In this document: piece after piece, positions 41,118 through 52,755 of the stretch
How positions within the stretch are numbered: the first letter of the stretch is position 1
Layout of the letters: every line of letters starts with the position of its first letter
Assembly (NCBI RefSeq): GCF_003144245.1
Contig: NW_020289978.1
Span: forward strand, 62,001 to 126,000
Length of the DNA: 64,000 nucleotides
From: Jaminaea rosea
Lineage: Eukaryota; Basidiomycota; Exobasidiomycetes; Microstromatales
Reading direction: 5' to 3'
Program-made: the position numbers and the translations under genes
The notes under the pieces: model-generated
Databases searched by the model: none
Told to the model about the DNA's origin: nothing
Seen by the model: the letters and a program-made list of their open reading frames with translations, nothing else

Positions 41118-41270
41118 TCCAGCTTCTCGATTGACTACGGCCTTTTCCTCACGCTGACACACCACGATACGCTTCCTGGACACTGCACTCTTCATCATAC
41201 CCTGTCTCTCCCATCGCAATGTAATTCGATCAGATCCAGCATGTTATGTACAGACAAGACACTCGCGCCC

Positions 41271-42752
41271 TCACAGACAGTACCGGAAAGCAGGATGGAG
41301 GTGCCCGAGATTCTCCTTATCCTCCTCCGATAGGCCGACGAGGAGCTCGTCGCGATCGCCCGCGTCGCGCCGCCCGTTCTCCCGCCAGAGGTAAGCGCCA
41401 AGGCAGGCGACGCTCACCACGATCCCACAAGCGCAAGCCAGGTTGATGGCATTGCCAGAGTGATAATCAGGGGCGTCTCGTAGGAGGAACGTCCAGCAGG
41501 CAATGAAGCCGCCGATATTGCCGGCGGTGACGGTAGTCCCAATGGCGGCTGCTCGACTGGAGTCTTCCGTCTGGTTGCCAGAGGCCCAGCCTTGTAAGAT
41601 GGGCCCAATGAGGAATGACCCGATGCAAACAAAGAATGAGGCAGTGTAGCGAGCCTTGGCGTCGCGAGCATGTGTACCAGTGTAGACCGCGAAGCCGATT
41701 ACCGCAAAGAGGGCAGACATGATAATCCAGCCACTTCTGTGTCGAGTCTTCATCGACAGGTAGGGCACCACGAGGGTGGAAATACTGCCAGCGATCCAGG
41801 GCGGCACAGTCAGCAGCTGTTGCTGGATGATGGTACGACCTGGATAGAGGGTACGAATGATCGTTGGCAGGAAGAAGGCAAGCCCTTGAACAATGATGTT
41901 GTTCATCATGAATGCAAAGCACAGGGAGAGTGTCGTGACGCAGAAGATTCCCCTTTTGACTTGAGGGAGCCGAATTCTGTGGTCAGTAGTCTGAGAAGCC
42001 GTCCCCTTCACATCCTGCAGCATGCGAGTTACTGCCAACATCTTCTCCTCTGGCGTGAGCCATCCGGCTGTCTGCGGGCTGTCGCTGAGGAGGAAGAAGG
42101 CGACGGCTCCAACACCGACTGTGGCGATGCCCTCACAGAAATAGATTAGTCTCCAGTCCCTCAGCCAGCCGATGTGGTCAATCTTGAGAATCGCTGATGC
42201 TAGCAGACCACCCCAAGCGCCTGCAAGAGGTGCCGAGACGATGTACAAAGACAGTCGAAAGGCCAACTCGTCGCGTCGATACCAGCGCGAGAGGTAGAAC
42301 GAAATGGATGGGAGGGCGCCAGCTTCGGAGGCGCCAAGGAAAAAGCGGGTGGCCCAGGCCGCTCGCAGGGTGTGCACAAAAGCCGTAGCCAGCGAAGAGA
42401 TGCCAAAGCCAATGGCAATCGAGGGCAGCCAGAAGCGGGGCCCGACAACCTTGCAAAGCATCGTCGAGGGGAGAGCAAAGACGATGTATGCCATATAGAA
42501 GACCGAGAGCAGGAGGTTGAAGTCCAAACCTTCCATGTGTAGCGACTTCTCCATGCCAGCCAAGCGGGCATTGCCAATATTGGCGCGATCGAGGAAGCAG
42601 AAGAGGTAGAGAAGGGCTACGACTGGCAAGATGTGTAGATCCATCTTGCGGCAGAGACGCTTCGACCGCTCCTCGTTACCATCGTCCATGATGATGTGCG
42701 CTTTGAGCTCGTGTCGAGCTTTGTCGAGCTCGACGTCTCTGTCCTGCATCAT
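41271..42752 (-). CDS. MFS permease of the anion:cation symporter (allantoate/Dal5) type
   Basis: Intronless, 493 residues. It has the pattern of the fungal ACS family: a cytosolic N-terminus, RKMDLHILPVVALLYLFCFLDRANIGNARLAG at TM1, LLLSVFYMAYIVFALPSTML at TM2, GASEAGALPSISFYLSRWYRRDELAFR after TM4 (ACS-type motif), DWRLIYFCEGIATVGVG, WLTPEEK in the central loop, and NIGGFIACWTFL near TM11. Relatives import allantoate, nicotinate, pantothenate, vitamins or organic acids; which one applies here cannot be decided. It is divergent from the SnoaL-like gene with 200 bp between the ATGs, an arrangement that often marks co-regulation. Confidence 0.92.
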   Translation of the reverse strand: MMQDRDVELDKARHELKAHIIMDDGNEERSKRLCRKMDLHILPVVALLYLFCFLDRANIGNARLAGMEKSLHMEGLDFNLLLSVFYMAYIVFALPSTMLCKVVGPRFWLPSIAIGFGISSLATAFVHTLRAAWATRFFLGASEAGALPSISFYLSRWYRRDELAFRLSLYIVSAPLAGAWGGLLASAILKIDHIGWLRDWRLIYFCEGIATVGVGAVAFFLLSDSPQTAGWLTPEEKMLAVTRMLQDVKGTASQTTDHRIRLPQVKRGIFCVTTLSLCFAFMMNNIIVQGLAFFLPTIIRTLYPGRTIIQQQLLTVPPWIAGSISTLVVPYLSMKTRHRSGWIIMSALFAVIGFAVYTGTHARDAKARYTASFFVCIGSFLIGPILQGWASGNQTEDSSRAAAIGTTVTAGNIGGFIACWTFLLRDAPDYHSGNAINLACACGIVVSVACLGAYLWRENGRRDAGDRDELLVGLSEEDKENLGHLHPAFRYCL

Positions 42753-42952
42753 GGAGAGAGAGGTTGATGGTCAAACAGGTGGTTGATAGCCTACGAGCCG
42801 TCCTCATCGACGATTTCATGGACTGCGGACAAGCCATCCTGACGCCCAAGAGGGTAGCGAGCGCGTTCCTGACGACGGCTTGCCGAGTCAATTGCACGGC
42901 ATCCGCCCTCCGTCTGAGCGATCTGGGCTTGTCTTTGCTCCTTGCGGTCACG
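42753..42952. promoter_or_regulatory. Compact divergent promoter, ACS permease / SnoaL-like gene
   Basis: Only 200 bp separate the two divergent ATGs, so regulatory sites are probably shared. No TATA box was found. A CGG triplet at 42877 and several CCG/CGG-containing words are present, but I do not see a clean paired Zn2Cys6 site. Confidence 0.4.
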
Positions 42953-43345
42953 ATGTCTCTGGAAGCCCTCTACCGCGACTACATCGACTGCCTCAACCAT
43001 CGACGATGGGGCGAGCTTGCCCGCTTCGTCTCGGACGACGTCAAGCACAATGGCCGACCTCTAGGCGTGGCTGGCTACCGCGCCATGCTCGTCGAGGACT
43101 GCGAGCGGATCCCGGACCTGCGCTTCGATGTAGTGCTGGTGGCCGCCACACCTCCGCTTCTGGCTGCCCGGATCAACTTTGATTGCTCACCAGCAGGAAC
43201 CTTTCTTGGCCTGGCTATCAACGGGCGACGGGTGGTCTTCTCGGAGAATGTCTTCTACCGCTGGGAGGGCCAGCGTATCGTGGAGGTATGGTCCGTCTTG
43301 GACAAGCTCGCCCTGGAGGAGCAGTTGGCGGCGGGGACGATTTGA
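42953..43345 (+). CDS. SnoaL-like cyclase/NTF2-fold protein
   Basis: Intronless, 130 residues. The sequence pattern YRDYIDCLNHRRWGELARFV, SDDVKHNGRPLGVAGYRAML, a central strand VVLVAATPPLLAARINFDC, then FSENVFYRWEGQRIVEVWSVLDKLALEEQL is that of the SnoaL-like/ester-cyclase group of the NTF2 fold, which in bacteria includes polyketide cyclases and otherwise many small hydrolases or isomerases. The typical core Trp/His/Asp pocket positions are plausible, but the reaction is unknown. The ATG at 42953 fits the domain start; a longer in-frame extension upstream is poor. Absence of introns and pairing with a transporter are consistent with a catabolic or detoxification role (inference). Confidence 0.84.
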   Translation: MSLEALYRDYIDCLNHRRWGELARFVSDDVKHNGRPLGVAGYRAMLVEDCERIPDLRFDVVLVAATPPLLAARINFDCSPAGTFLGLAINGRRVVFSENVFYRWEGQRIVEVWSVLDKLALEEQLAAGTI

Positions 43346-44542
43346 GCGAAGCGCATGACAGAAGGCGAGCACCATGAGTAGCGAATTGCCAGAGGGCTCA
43401 GCGAGAGAGGGGCGTGGCAGGTCTAGTGCAATTCTACGACCATGAACGCAGCGTGAGACGGCGGTAGACCATGCAAGAGACGTGTAGCTGAGTCCTTGCG
43501 ACCGGCGGCGGTAGCGGCGAAGGCGTCATGAGCTTTGGGTATGAATTGACTGGTGGCAAACTCTCTTCGTTGAGACAATGAGATGACAGTGACGAGCAGA
43601 GCGCAGCACACAGAAGATGGCCAAAGGGCGCGTCAAGATCACTGATGCAAGCCACAAAGGTCTTTGACAGCAGAGGGCGAAGGTCGGTCGGAATGGCATC
43701 GAGACGATGCAACGACTCTAGCCGTAGCAGATCCGCCCCCACTACCTGCTCTGGACGGCTGACCGCTACGTCCGCGATGCAGAGCCTTCGATTTTCGCAG
43801 CAGTCGCTGCTCATGACGGTGCAGGAGGCAACGTCCACGAGGGACGCAGGTTGAGCCTTGAGTCACAGCCTGACGCAAGCAGCCGTTGCTGAAGGCAACA
43901 CTCAGCTGACCAAGGCGCGCTTTGAACGGATGTGTCCGAGGTCAGCACGCCTCTTGCTTCTGGACGATGTCGACGCGACTACATACATGGCGCACATGAC
44001 AATGCTGCCACGAGCGCCCTGTGTCAAGGCAGTCGACGACGATAAGGTTCGATGCCTTTACTACGATAGTGCGCGCACGCGCATGTGTCGTACAAGTGCA
44101 AAGACAGCGGAGGCGTCAAGGCAAGGCGATGAACACGACGTGAGGAAGACAAGGTGCCTGAGGATGATCATGACGGCGCGGTGCCTGAACTGGAGGCCGC
44201 GGTCAGGCCGGGCCTGGCCCGTCCACATTGCGGGCGGCGGCGGCGGCGGCGGCTTGGTAGTGCGGAGCAAGACCCGGCCACTCTGTGCGGGCGGACGTTG
44301 CTTGCTGCAGGACCGCCGCTGCTTCCGCTTTGTCTGACGATTGGACTCGACTCGACTTGCGCTAGCCAGGGTGCAGGCCAAGCAAGGTTGCAGTCCAAGT
44401 GCAATGCGAGGGCGCCCGCTGCTCGTCGATCGCTAGCTTTGCCCTCTTTCCGTTTCACCCACGTCCCACTTCTGTCATCGTTGGACACCTCCTGCCCCTC
44501 CGAGAAGCAGTCAACCGACGACGGCTCTCTTGGAGAGCTAAC
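43346..44542. other. 1.2-kb spacer before the large Zn2Cys6 gene
   Basis: It holds the SnoaL-like gene 3' UTR and the promoter/5' UTR of the regulator at 44543. Overlapping frames on both strands (for instance minus 43838-43434) have no domain or consistent codon pattern. A (GGC)n run sits at 44231-44253. No supported gene. Confidence 0.5.
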
Positions 44543-47500
44543 ATGGCCTCACCGACGTACAATGGCGGGGCTGGCTTCAGCATCAGCGGCAACGGCGGCG
44601 GCCAGGGAGAGTCGTCAAGCGGTCAGCCGGCAACGGGGGCTGGTGCCACTGCCTCGTCTTCCTCTAGCGCGATCCGTCCGCGCTACAAGCACAACTGCCT
44701 GCCATGCCGCAAGAGAAAGTCCAAGTGCGACAGGGTCTTTGTGAGTGGCCTCAGCGCGTCGAGTGGACAAGAGATTGCGGCGTTGTGGCTGACCGTGGCT
44801 GGCATCCTTGCGCCACGCAGCCATGCTCTCAATGCGTGATGCGCGAGACGTGTCAGGAATGCTACTCTGGCCAAGAGCCTCTACAGCCATCTGATACTGC
44901 GTCGTCATCATCATCGTACGATGCGCTGGCCGGTTGGACGACAGCAAACAATGCGATGGATAACGCGGCGAGCCGACGTCACGCGCAGCCTCAGCCTGCC
45001 ATTGCCTCGTCGTCGTCGTCTTCCACAGCATCGATTTCTCGCTCTCCCCACGCCGCAATAACCAAGAGATCGCCCGATGCAACCCACATTGCCACCTACG
45101 GCCCTCCGGATCGCCCGGTGAAGCGCTCTCGCTGCGAGGTTGACAGTCTTGGGGATGTCCTCAGCGGCCTCAAGAACATTGTGGCCGAGAGCAGGCAGAG
45201 GCATGAAGAGGCCGAGAGTCAGCTTGAAGCCGCCATTGGGCGCTTGTCGGAGCATCAAGGAGCCCCGACTGCGGCATCAGCTCGACCATACCAGCAGCAG
45301 ACGCCTGCGGAGGTCACGCTAGCTGCGCTGCGATCTGTTCTACCGTCCGAGGACAAGTGCGAGCTACTGCTCGACGTCTTTTTTATCGAGGTGAGTAAGC
45401 GCGGAGGCAAGTGAGGGATGCCAAAGTCTGATCGGCCTCATCCTCTCCCCCATCAAAGCTCGACTGGTTCATCGTCGGCATCTACCAGCCCTGGTTCAGG
45501 TCTTCTGTCTGGGAAGGAGGACTCAAGGCGGGCAAAGCCATCACCTGCGCTCAAGGAGCCCTTCTATGTGCTATGCTCGCCATGGCCGCCATCCTCGTCC
45601 CTCCCAATCATCCGCGAGCCAGCGACCTCGTTGTGGACCGAGATCTCCTCATCGACCACGCCATGTACCTCGTCAATTGCGACGAGCGACTGCAAGACGG
45701 GTGGAAGTCGTATAACCACCGTTCGCCTACGCTGCCCTTGATTCAGAGCGAGTAAGTACGCGCGTGCCAGACGAATGCCACTGGTGCGAGCGATTGACCT
45801 CGCTCACTTCGCTACGCCTCACCCGTGCCAGAATGATCATGACCTACTATATGATGTACAGCGGCCGCCTCCAGGCTGCTTACCACAAGCTTGGCTCAGC
45901 CTTGCGCCGGGCCAAACAGATTGGCCTATTTGACAGTCGCAACCGACAATGGAGCACGCCGTCATCAGCTCGCTTCGAGCTTCTGACAGCGGCGGAGCAG
46001 CAGAGTATCGAGGAGATGTCGAATCCAAAGTATCCTTCTCCTCCTAGGCACTCTCAGATGGATCACTTTGCGTCGTTCCTCCCCAATGCGCCGACAAAGT
46101 CGTCTCCCTCTTTCCTGGAGCTCGAGATGAAGCAAAGGCTCGCTTGGGATCTCGTCATCCTCGATTGGTGGCACGGCCTCTGCTGGCGTCGACCGCCCGA
46201 CTTGCCCACCAACTACGTCAACCTGCCGCTGCCAAGCTACCTACGTGACGAGTACTTTGACCCCAAGACGGGCGACTACATACCTCCGCAAGCCGCACAA
46301 ACGTTCAAGACGGTTCTGGTGGCTGACGAGTTTATCTCCAAGATCCACCTCACGCAACTGGTGCCCGCCGTTCGCGACTTTACGAACAGTCTTCACGATA
46401 TGAGCATCGAGGCCCGTGTGCAACGAGCGCGCAGCATCGATGCGCGATTCGACGCATGGACGACTGGGTGCCAGGTCCCGCTTGAGGAGGCCCGACAGGG
46501 GCTTCGCACGTCAGAGGCGGGCGCTCATCGCAAGGCGGCCCAGACTCTTATCAACCACACGTCTGCGGGTTATCTGCGCTGCCTCCTTCACAAGTGTGCG
46601 TCAACGTGCGCGAGACCGCGCCGCACGCAGAGATGTACTTACTCATGCTCGTTCCTGCCTCTCCCCCGCGCGCGCACACGCAGGCTTCCTTGGCGACACA
46701 AAAGCTCCCGACGACCTGCGCAACAGGGCTCTCATCTACGCTCGCGGCATCATGGAGGCCATACCCGTCATTGTGGATCTCTGCGACAGCAGCTTCATCT
46801 CCTTTGATTCCAGCCTCTGCTCCGAGCATCTCTTTCACGCTGCCACAGCTTTTGCCTACATCCTCTTGAAACGCGAGGAGAGCGCCACGACGGTGCGCCA
46901 GAAGACAACTGCAGCTCCATCTTCGGGCGAGCAGGAGCTGACCTGGTTCGCCAAGAACGTCTCGGAGATCATCTTTACACTTCGACACCTCGGTGCACGG
47001 AGCGAGACGGCTCGCGTCTCGGAGCGCATCCTTTCGCACCTCTGCGAATCCAAGGAGAGCCTGCGAGCGACGATGAAGCGACTCGACTCGGCCCGTCAGA
47101 GGGCAGTCGCAGAGCAGCGAGGCAACCACACCAACGGACTCAGCTCCATGTCAGGGGCCACCGAGACCACACAGCAGCCGCTACGCCACGGGAAGAGTGC
47201 TGCAGGCAGGCACCCCGCTCGCCCAAACGCGCATACGACCGCCTTTCCGTCGCCGCGCGAACAGCATTCCGCCTCGGCATTGTCCGAAGTCCCATCCGCT
47301 CTACAGGTGCGCTCTATGAGCCCTCCAGGGGCACCGCCCGCCAGCAAGGCCTGCCCCAACTGGCCGCCCCGCCATGCATACCCATCACCACAAGCAGCAT
47401 TGTCGCCGCGAGCCGAGCTACCTCCCGTGACATTGACGTCGCAGACCAAGACCGCGACCTCTTGGCCTGCAACTAACGCACAGCTTCTCTGGACCTCGTC

Positions 47501-47765
47501 ATCATCCGGACCCCCGTCCCACCGCGCCAATCATGACGCCATGCTGCCACCCATTCAGATCCCGCGCCGCGCTCTCAAGGTCGAGGGTCATGGTGACGGC
47601 CCCTTCGCGGTCTTGAGCAACGGCAACGACGCGGGCGCGTCCAGCGATTTCGCTTGGCTCTTCCTACACGAGAATGACTGGGATGCGCTGCTCAGCGACA
47701 GCAGCGGACCCGCGCCTGAGCCCCTCGCTACCACTGCCACTAGCGTTGGCCTCGCGCTCGGCTGA
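44543..47765 (+). CDS. Zn2Cys6 transcription factor with fungal-specific domain
   Basis: Five exons: 44543-44740, 44821-45390, 45459-45751, 45832-46595, 46684-47765; 968 residues. The binuclear cluster is split by intron 1: C52, C55, C62 in exon 1 and C68, C71, C77/C80 in exon 2 (CLPCRKRKSKCDRVF then PCSQCVMRETC). A coiled-coil-like segment (ESRQRHEEAESQLEAAIGRL) may serve dimerisation. The middle homology domain runs from about residue 257: LDWFIVGIYQPWF, then AMLAMAAILVP, YYMMYSGRLQAAYHKLGSALRRAKQIGLF, and LAWDLVILDWWHGLCWRRPPDLP, a classic Fungal_trans layout. The C-terminal third is disordered, with an acidic end (FAWLFLHENDWDALLSDSSG) that looks like an activation domain. Intron 4 uses a GTGCGT donor. 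It may regulate the neighbouring transporter/SnoaL pair (inference). Confidence 0.88.
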
Positions 47766-49838
47766 CGGAGCCGCTGCAGCAAGCTGATCTCGACTGTATC
47801 TACACCCACACGCTTTGCCCTTCTATTGCACCTCTCATATCCCAGTCTCTGTAATACACACCGCGCTCCTCAAACTTCAGACTGCCCCTGCGCGAGTGAT
47901 TTGAGAAAGAGCTGACGACGGAGAGGAAGCCCGCGCCGCCCTGGAAGGCGACGCGGCGGAAGCGCTTGCGTGCAAGCAATTGACTGATGGGCGAGCGAGC
48001 ATGTATTTCCCCCTCGCTCCTCATCCTCACAGGCGCTCGGCGCTGCGGCCATTCCCCATGGCATGACCACGCGAGTGAGTGAGCATTTCCGCGTTTGCAG
48101 CTGACCGACGACAAAGGCTTCCTGCGCAGCCATCTCGCAGCGCCCATCAAGGCAAGCCGCGCCGCGCGACGCCTGCGTCGACCAAATGCGCGTGTCAAGA
48201 CGCGGATCGCGAGGCTCAAAACTCCCCACAAACACCGCAACATGCTCCTCAATTCCACGAGAAAGCCGCAAAAGCTGTTTCTTTGTCGCTGTGCAAGCCC
48301 CAGGTCAAGTTGATGCTTCATCGTCGCATCAGAGCCCACTCTCCCTGCGGAGCTTTTTGCGGAGATTGTAATGGCGATGCCAATGTCTCAATGAGAACGC
48401 ACTGCACGCACGACGTCCAGTCTAGCCCAGTCTCGCCAGCTGCAGCCGCAGATTGCCGCGTCAGGTGCTTGTAAACTTTACGCCGGGCAACAAGGGTGTC
48501 AAAGCGCGACAAAAGTGCTCCAATTGAGCTGAGACTGCGTCTACGAAACGCTGTCGTGACGAGGGGTGACCACCTCTGGTCATGCGGGTCTATTCAAGCA
48601 CAGCATGAAGTAGACGAAAGAGTCTGATTGCGATGATGGTGGCTGCAGGCGTCGAGTGACAATGGTGATGATATCGAGTGACTACCAGCAGCCAGACACG
48701 AGTTGCCCTCGTACGTGAAGTAAGTGCGCCGCGGAGCGGTAATGAGGTGTTGATGACGCCGGCGGCAGAGAGGCCCATGGCTACGCAGCGCTCATCTATT
48801 TCTGCTGGCGCGCAGATCGGCTGCGACCTGCTTTCGAGCGTATCAGTGGCTCAAGCAAGCCTGCGCTGACGAGCTGCGGTGCGAATGGGACATCAATGCT
48901 GAGAAGTGTGTGCTGTGCATGCACTGACACCTTCGGACGTGACGTTGCCGTACGGGCGTCATGCGATAGGAGTGCCCAAAGTAGCTGTACTGTCGAGTGC
49001 TGTGATTGGCTCTGCGCAGCGTGTGGCCTGGCTGTTGCGCTCGAGCCACGACGAATGCCGCCTGACTTGAGCCTAATAGTGCTGTGGTGCAATGAGCGAG
49101 GATGACAGACGCTCTAAAGAGGGGACAATAGTCTCTTGCATTCCTGCCATCGGGGGTGCGAAAAGCCAAAGGGCTCCAGATAGTGTGGTCAATGTCATGC
49201 TATGGCCGCCTCCTCGCAGGCGATGATGCGAGTCACCCCAAGAAGCCGTAAGCGGCAAGCGCAGCGATGAGTGATCGAGCGCGCTCTGCTGACGGCTGAA
49301 GGAGAGGCACGCCGGCGCCGTACCTACGGCAGCTAGCCTGCAACTACTCACAGCTGTCTGCTCTGACGTGCATGCTTCAATGACTGTATGCGCTGGCTTG
49401 TGAGCTCTGCGGCATTCGCGCTACGGCGTGTCGAAGGCGGCAACGATGGGACGGTGACAGACTGGCTCGCGGTGGAATCACGATGGCAAAGGGGACTCTC
49501 GCGGCGTTGAGAGTGTTGGTGAGGCAAGAGCGAAGGGAAGAGAGGGATAAGAAGGACACATGGTTGGAAGGAGACGAGCTGCATGACGAAGCTCTGGCCG
49601 CTATCTTTCGCCGTCCTGGTAAGCCATTCAAGAGCGGTTGCTCAGGCACGCCTCGTCGACGGTGCAGGGCTTTACTTTCGTCCCTCACGAGTCGGCGCAC
49701 CGTCCGCTCCTCTTTCCGTCGATGCCCCACGGAAAGGGCGAGTGAGCGACTCGCGCTCGGCCCGAAGCCGGTTCTTCTCTTCTCGTCCTTACCACCATCA
49801 CGCCGCACACCGCCTGTTCTTGAAGTGTGGGCGCCGCC
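47766..49838. other. 2.1-kb gene-poor region
   Basis: This is the longest stretch without a supported gene. A minus frame 48339-47800 ends with a more protein-like piece (SLKFEERGVYYRDWDMRG), but it overlaps the 3' flank of the regulator and has no clear start or domain. Other frames are short, Arg/Ser/Ala-rich and present on both strands. The last 300 bp should contain the promoter and 5' UTR of the biotin gene. Confidence 0.5.
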
Positions 49839-52755
49839 ATGTCGCACCTATACCCTCACCTGCGCATTCACCAAGTCTTTGGCGCTAACACGGATGTGGG
49901 CAAGACGATCTTCACGACGGCGCTTTGCTTAGCCAGCTCTGTCTTGCCGTTGCCCTCGACCTCCTCTTCACACGATGACGATGTGCGGTCTGCCATCGCT
50001 GGCAGCTCTCGCGGCGAGAGCGTCCACTACCTCAAGCCAGTCTCCACAGGCCCAATGACCGATTCAGACGACGGGTGAGTGGGTGCGAGCGCTGAGTGAG
50101 TCTTCCCTTCTCACTTTGACATGGCCTCGCGCGCAGACACATTGCCCGCTACGCCAATCCTTCCTCGCAGCATACGCTGCTGCGCTTCTCCAACGCAGTG
50201 TCTCCTCACCTGGCCGCACGACTTGGCCCTCCATCAGCTTCGCCACTCGCGGATCTCTCACGTCTGCCCACCGATGCCGAGCTCGTCCGCTCCATCGGCC
50301 ACTGGATCGATTCAAAAGCCTCAACCTCATCATCGCGCGGCGTCGCATACATCGAGACGGCGGGCGGACCGCACTCTCCCAGCCCCTCAGGCAAGTCACA
50401 GGTCCATTTGTTACGTCCACTACGCTTACCGACCATCTTGGTGGGCGATTCACAACTGGGAGGCATCTCAACGACGAGGTCAGCGTACGAGAGCCTCGTC
50501 GCTGCCGGATACGATGTCGAGGCCATTCTTCTCTTCTCTCAGGGCGCAGAGGACAAGTGGGGAAATGCAGACTACCTCTCGCAGTGGGGAGAGGAGGTTG
50601 GTGTGCCCGTTTGGGGACTTCGAGGCGCTTCACAAGCAGGTCCGCCGGCGTGGGCTCGGTCCCAGCAGGAAGAAGAGCAAAACATGCGCAACTTCTACCG
50701 CCACCTCGTCTACGGCAAGGGCAGGTTGACGGAGGGAGGCGCAGAGCCATCATCGGGCGTCGTAGACGTTGTCAAGGACCTTCGCAGCCGCCACCAGTCA
50801 CGCATCACGGAGCTGGGCACATTCGCCAGAAGGACAATGGACAGCTGCTGGTGGCCCACAACACAGCATTCACTCGCCAAGTCAGAAGCAGATGTGACGG
50901 TCATAGATTCGGCGCATGGCGACTTCTTCTCGACATTTAAGCAGCAACAGGGCGACGACGCAGCGAGCACCTCACTTCTCGCCCCGATGCTTGACGGCTC
51001 TGCATCGTGGTGGACTCAATGCCTTGGCCACTCACATCCGCGCCTAGCTCAAGTTGCAGCTCAAGCAGCGGGCAGATACGGGCACGTCCTCTTTCCCATG
51101 GCAGCCAATGAGCCTGCTCTCAAGCTCGCAGAGGGCTTGCTTGGTCGCCTGCCAGAACAGCAGCAACCAGCGGGGGAAACACACGCAGCATTCCCCTCGC
51201 CAGGCTTTGGCTGGGCGGACCGAGTTTTCTACTCAGACGACGGCTCGACAGGCATGGAGGTCGCGCTGAAGATGGCAATGGCAGCAGCACGCACGAGGTA
51301 CGCGCCAGCCGCGCTCACACCTGCCTCTACGCAGCGAGCAGCAGCAGGGCGAGAAGCTGGCAGCATAGCGGGTCGACCAGAGAGAGAGTGGAAGGTGCTT
51401 GGTCTCAAGGGCAGCTACCATGGCGACACAATCGGAGCCATGGACGCCAGCGAACCGAGCGTCTACTCCAACATGGTGCATTGGTACCGCGGACGAGGAG
51501 AGTGGATCGAGCCACCGCAAGTCTCCGTCGTGAATGGTGTCCCGACGGTCAAGGTGCCTGGCGGAGATGCTGGGCTCGAGTGGGACAAGGCGGATGGCAG
51601 TCACTCATACTCATCGCTACAAGCCGTCTACGACGTGCCATCGCGCCTCTCGTCCGACCCTCTGGCCAAGACGTACCGTGCCACGATCTCAGCATGGCTC
51701 GACCGCGTCGTTCGACTCGAGGGAAATCGCTTCGGAGCCCTACTGATGGAGCCACTCGTCTTGGGCGCTGCAGGCATGATCTTCGTCGACCCGCTCTTCC
51801 AACGTGTCCTCGTGGACGTCGTCAGGGAGAGCGAGTCGCTTTTCGCCCTATCGGATGCCCCTCTGCGCGATGCGACGGCCGCGACGAGTGCTCCGCGTGG
51901 TGACGGTGAATGGAAAGGCCTGCCCGTCGTCTTCGATGAGTAAGTGTCATTGAGACTGAGCTCCCTTGCGCAAACGATATTAACACCCTTCCCTCCCTCA
52001 GGGTATTTGCTGGACTCTACCGACTCGGGCCCTTGTCCCCTTCGCTCTCAGTCCTCGGCGTCAAGCCGGACATCTCTTGCCTAGCCAAGATCCTCACGGG
52101 CGGTCTCGTACCCATGGCAGTGACGCTCGCATCTCGCTCCATCTATGAGACCTTCCTCTCTGCCCGTGGCAAGAAGGAAGAAGCCCTTCTGCACGGCCAC
52201 AGCTACACGGCTCACGCGATTGGTTGCGAGGTGGCGCGGGAGACTTTGCGTATCTTGGGAAGCGTGGAACAAGAAAGTCAGCGAGGACAGGGCGGCGGCT
52301 CAGCTGCGTCGATTTGGCGACAGAGCAAGGCGCAGTGGGCCAATGACGCCAGCGTCTTCTCGCCCGGACGCCCTGAGAGCCAGTCTTCCCCATCCATCTG
52401 GTCCCTGTGGTCGCCTCAGTACGTCGCCGACCTTTCACGCTCATCGCCTCGTGTCGAGCACACAATGACGCTAGGCTCAGTCCTCGTCGTCAAGTTGCGC
52501 AATGCAGAGGGCGAGGGCGGCTATGGTAGTACCGCAGCGCAAGACGTCGTGAAGCGACTGCGCACCGGTCTTGCGAGGCAGATGGGCCATCCCAGCCAGC
52601 CAAAGAGCGATCCCGGCAAGGACGATTCGGTCCTGTCCTTCAATGTGCACGCTCGACCCCTCGGCGACATACTGTACATCATGTGCTCGCTCGATACCAG
52701 TGACGAGGTGAGGCAGGCGGTGCAGGACGTGTTGCGTCGCGAGCTTGCGGCCTGA
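49839..52755 (+). CDS. bioDA: Bifunctional dethiobiotin synthetase / DAPA aminotransferase
   Basis: Three exons: 49839-50074, 50137-51939, 52002-52755; 930 residues. The N-terminal BioD-type half carries the P-loop variant GANTDVGKT (15-23), YLKPVSTGP and PTILVGDSQLGGISTTRSAYE; it makes dethiobiotin from DAPA, CO2 and ATP. The C-terminal BioA-type half (from about 290) is a class-III PLP aminotransferase: ASWWTQCLGHSHPRLAQ, FYSDDGSTGMEVALKMA, LKGSYHGDTIGAMDASE, LLMEPLVLGAAGM, VFDEVFAGLYRLG and the PLP lysine in CLAKILTGG (K709). The two steps are consecutive in biotin synthesis; the same D-A fusion is known from filamentous fungi and plants, where the product is often mitochondrial. No obvious presequence is visible. 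It implies at least part of a biotin pathway; BioF and BioB are not in this window. Confidence 0.95.

Noticed and set aside
43434-44381. Several overlapping frames between the SnoaL-like gene and the regulator
   Set aside because: Mutually overlapping on both strands, no domain, inconsistent composition; treated as intergenic.
47800-48339. 179-codon minus-strand frame downstream of the large regulator
   Set aside because: Arg/Ser-rich, no domain, no supported start; only the last ~40 residues look protein-like and they overlap a 3' flank.
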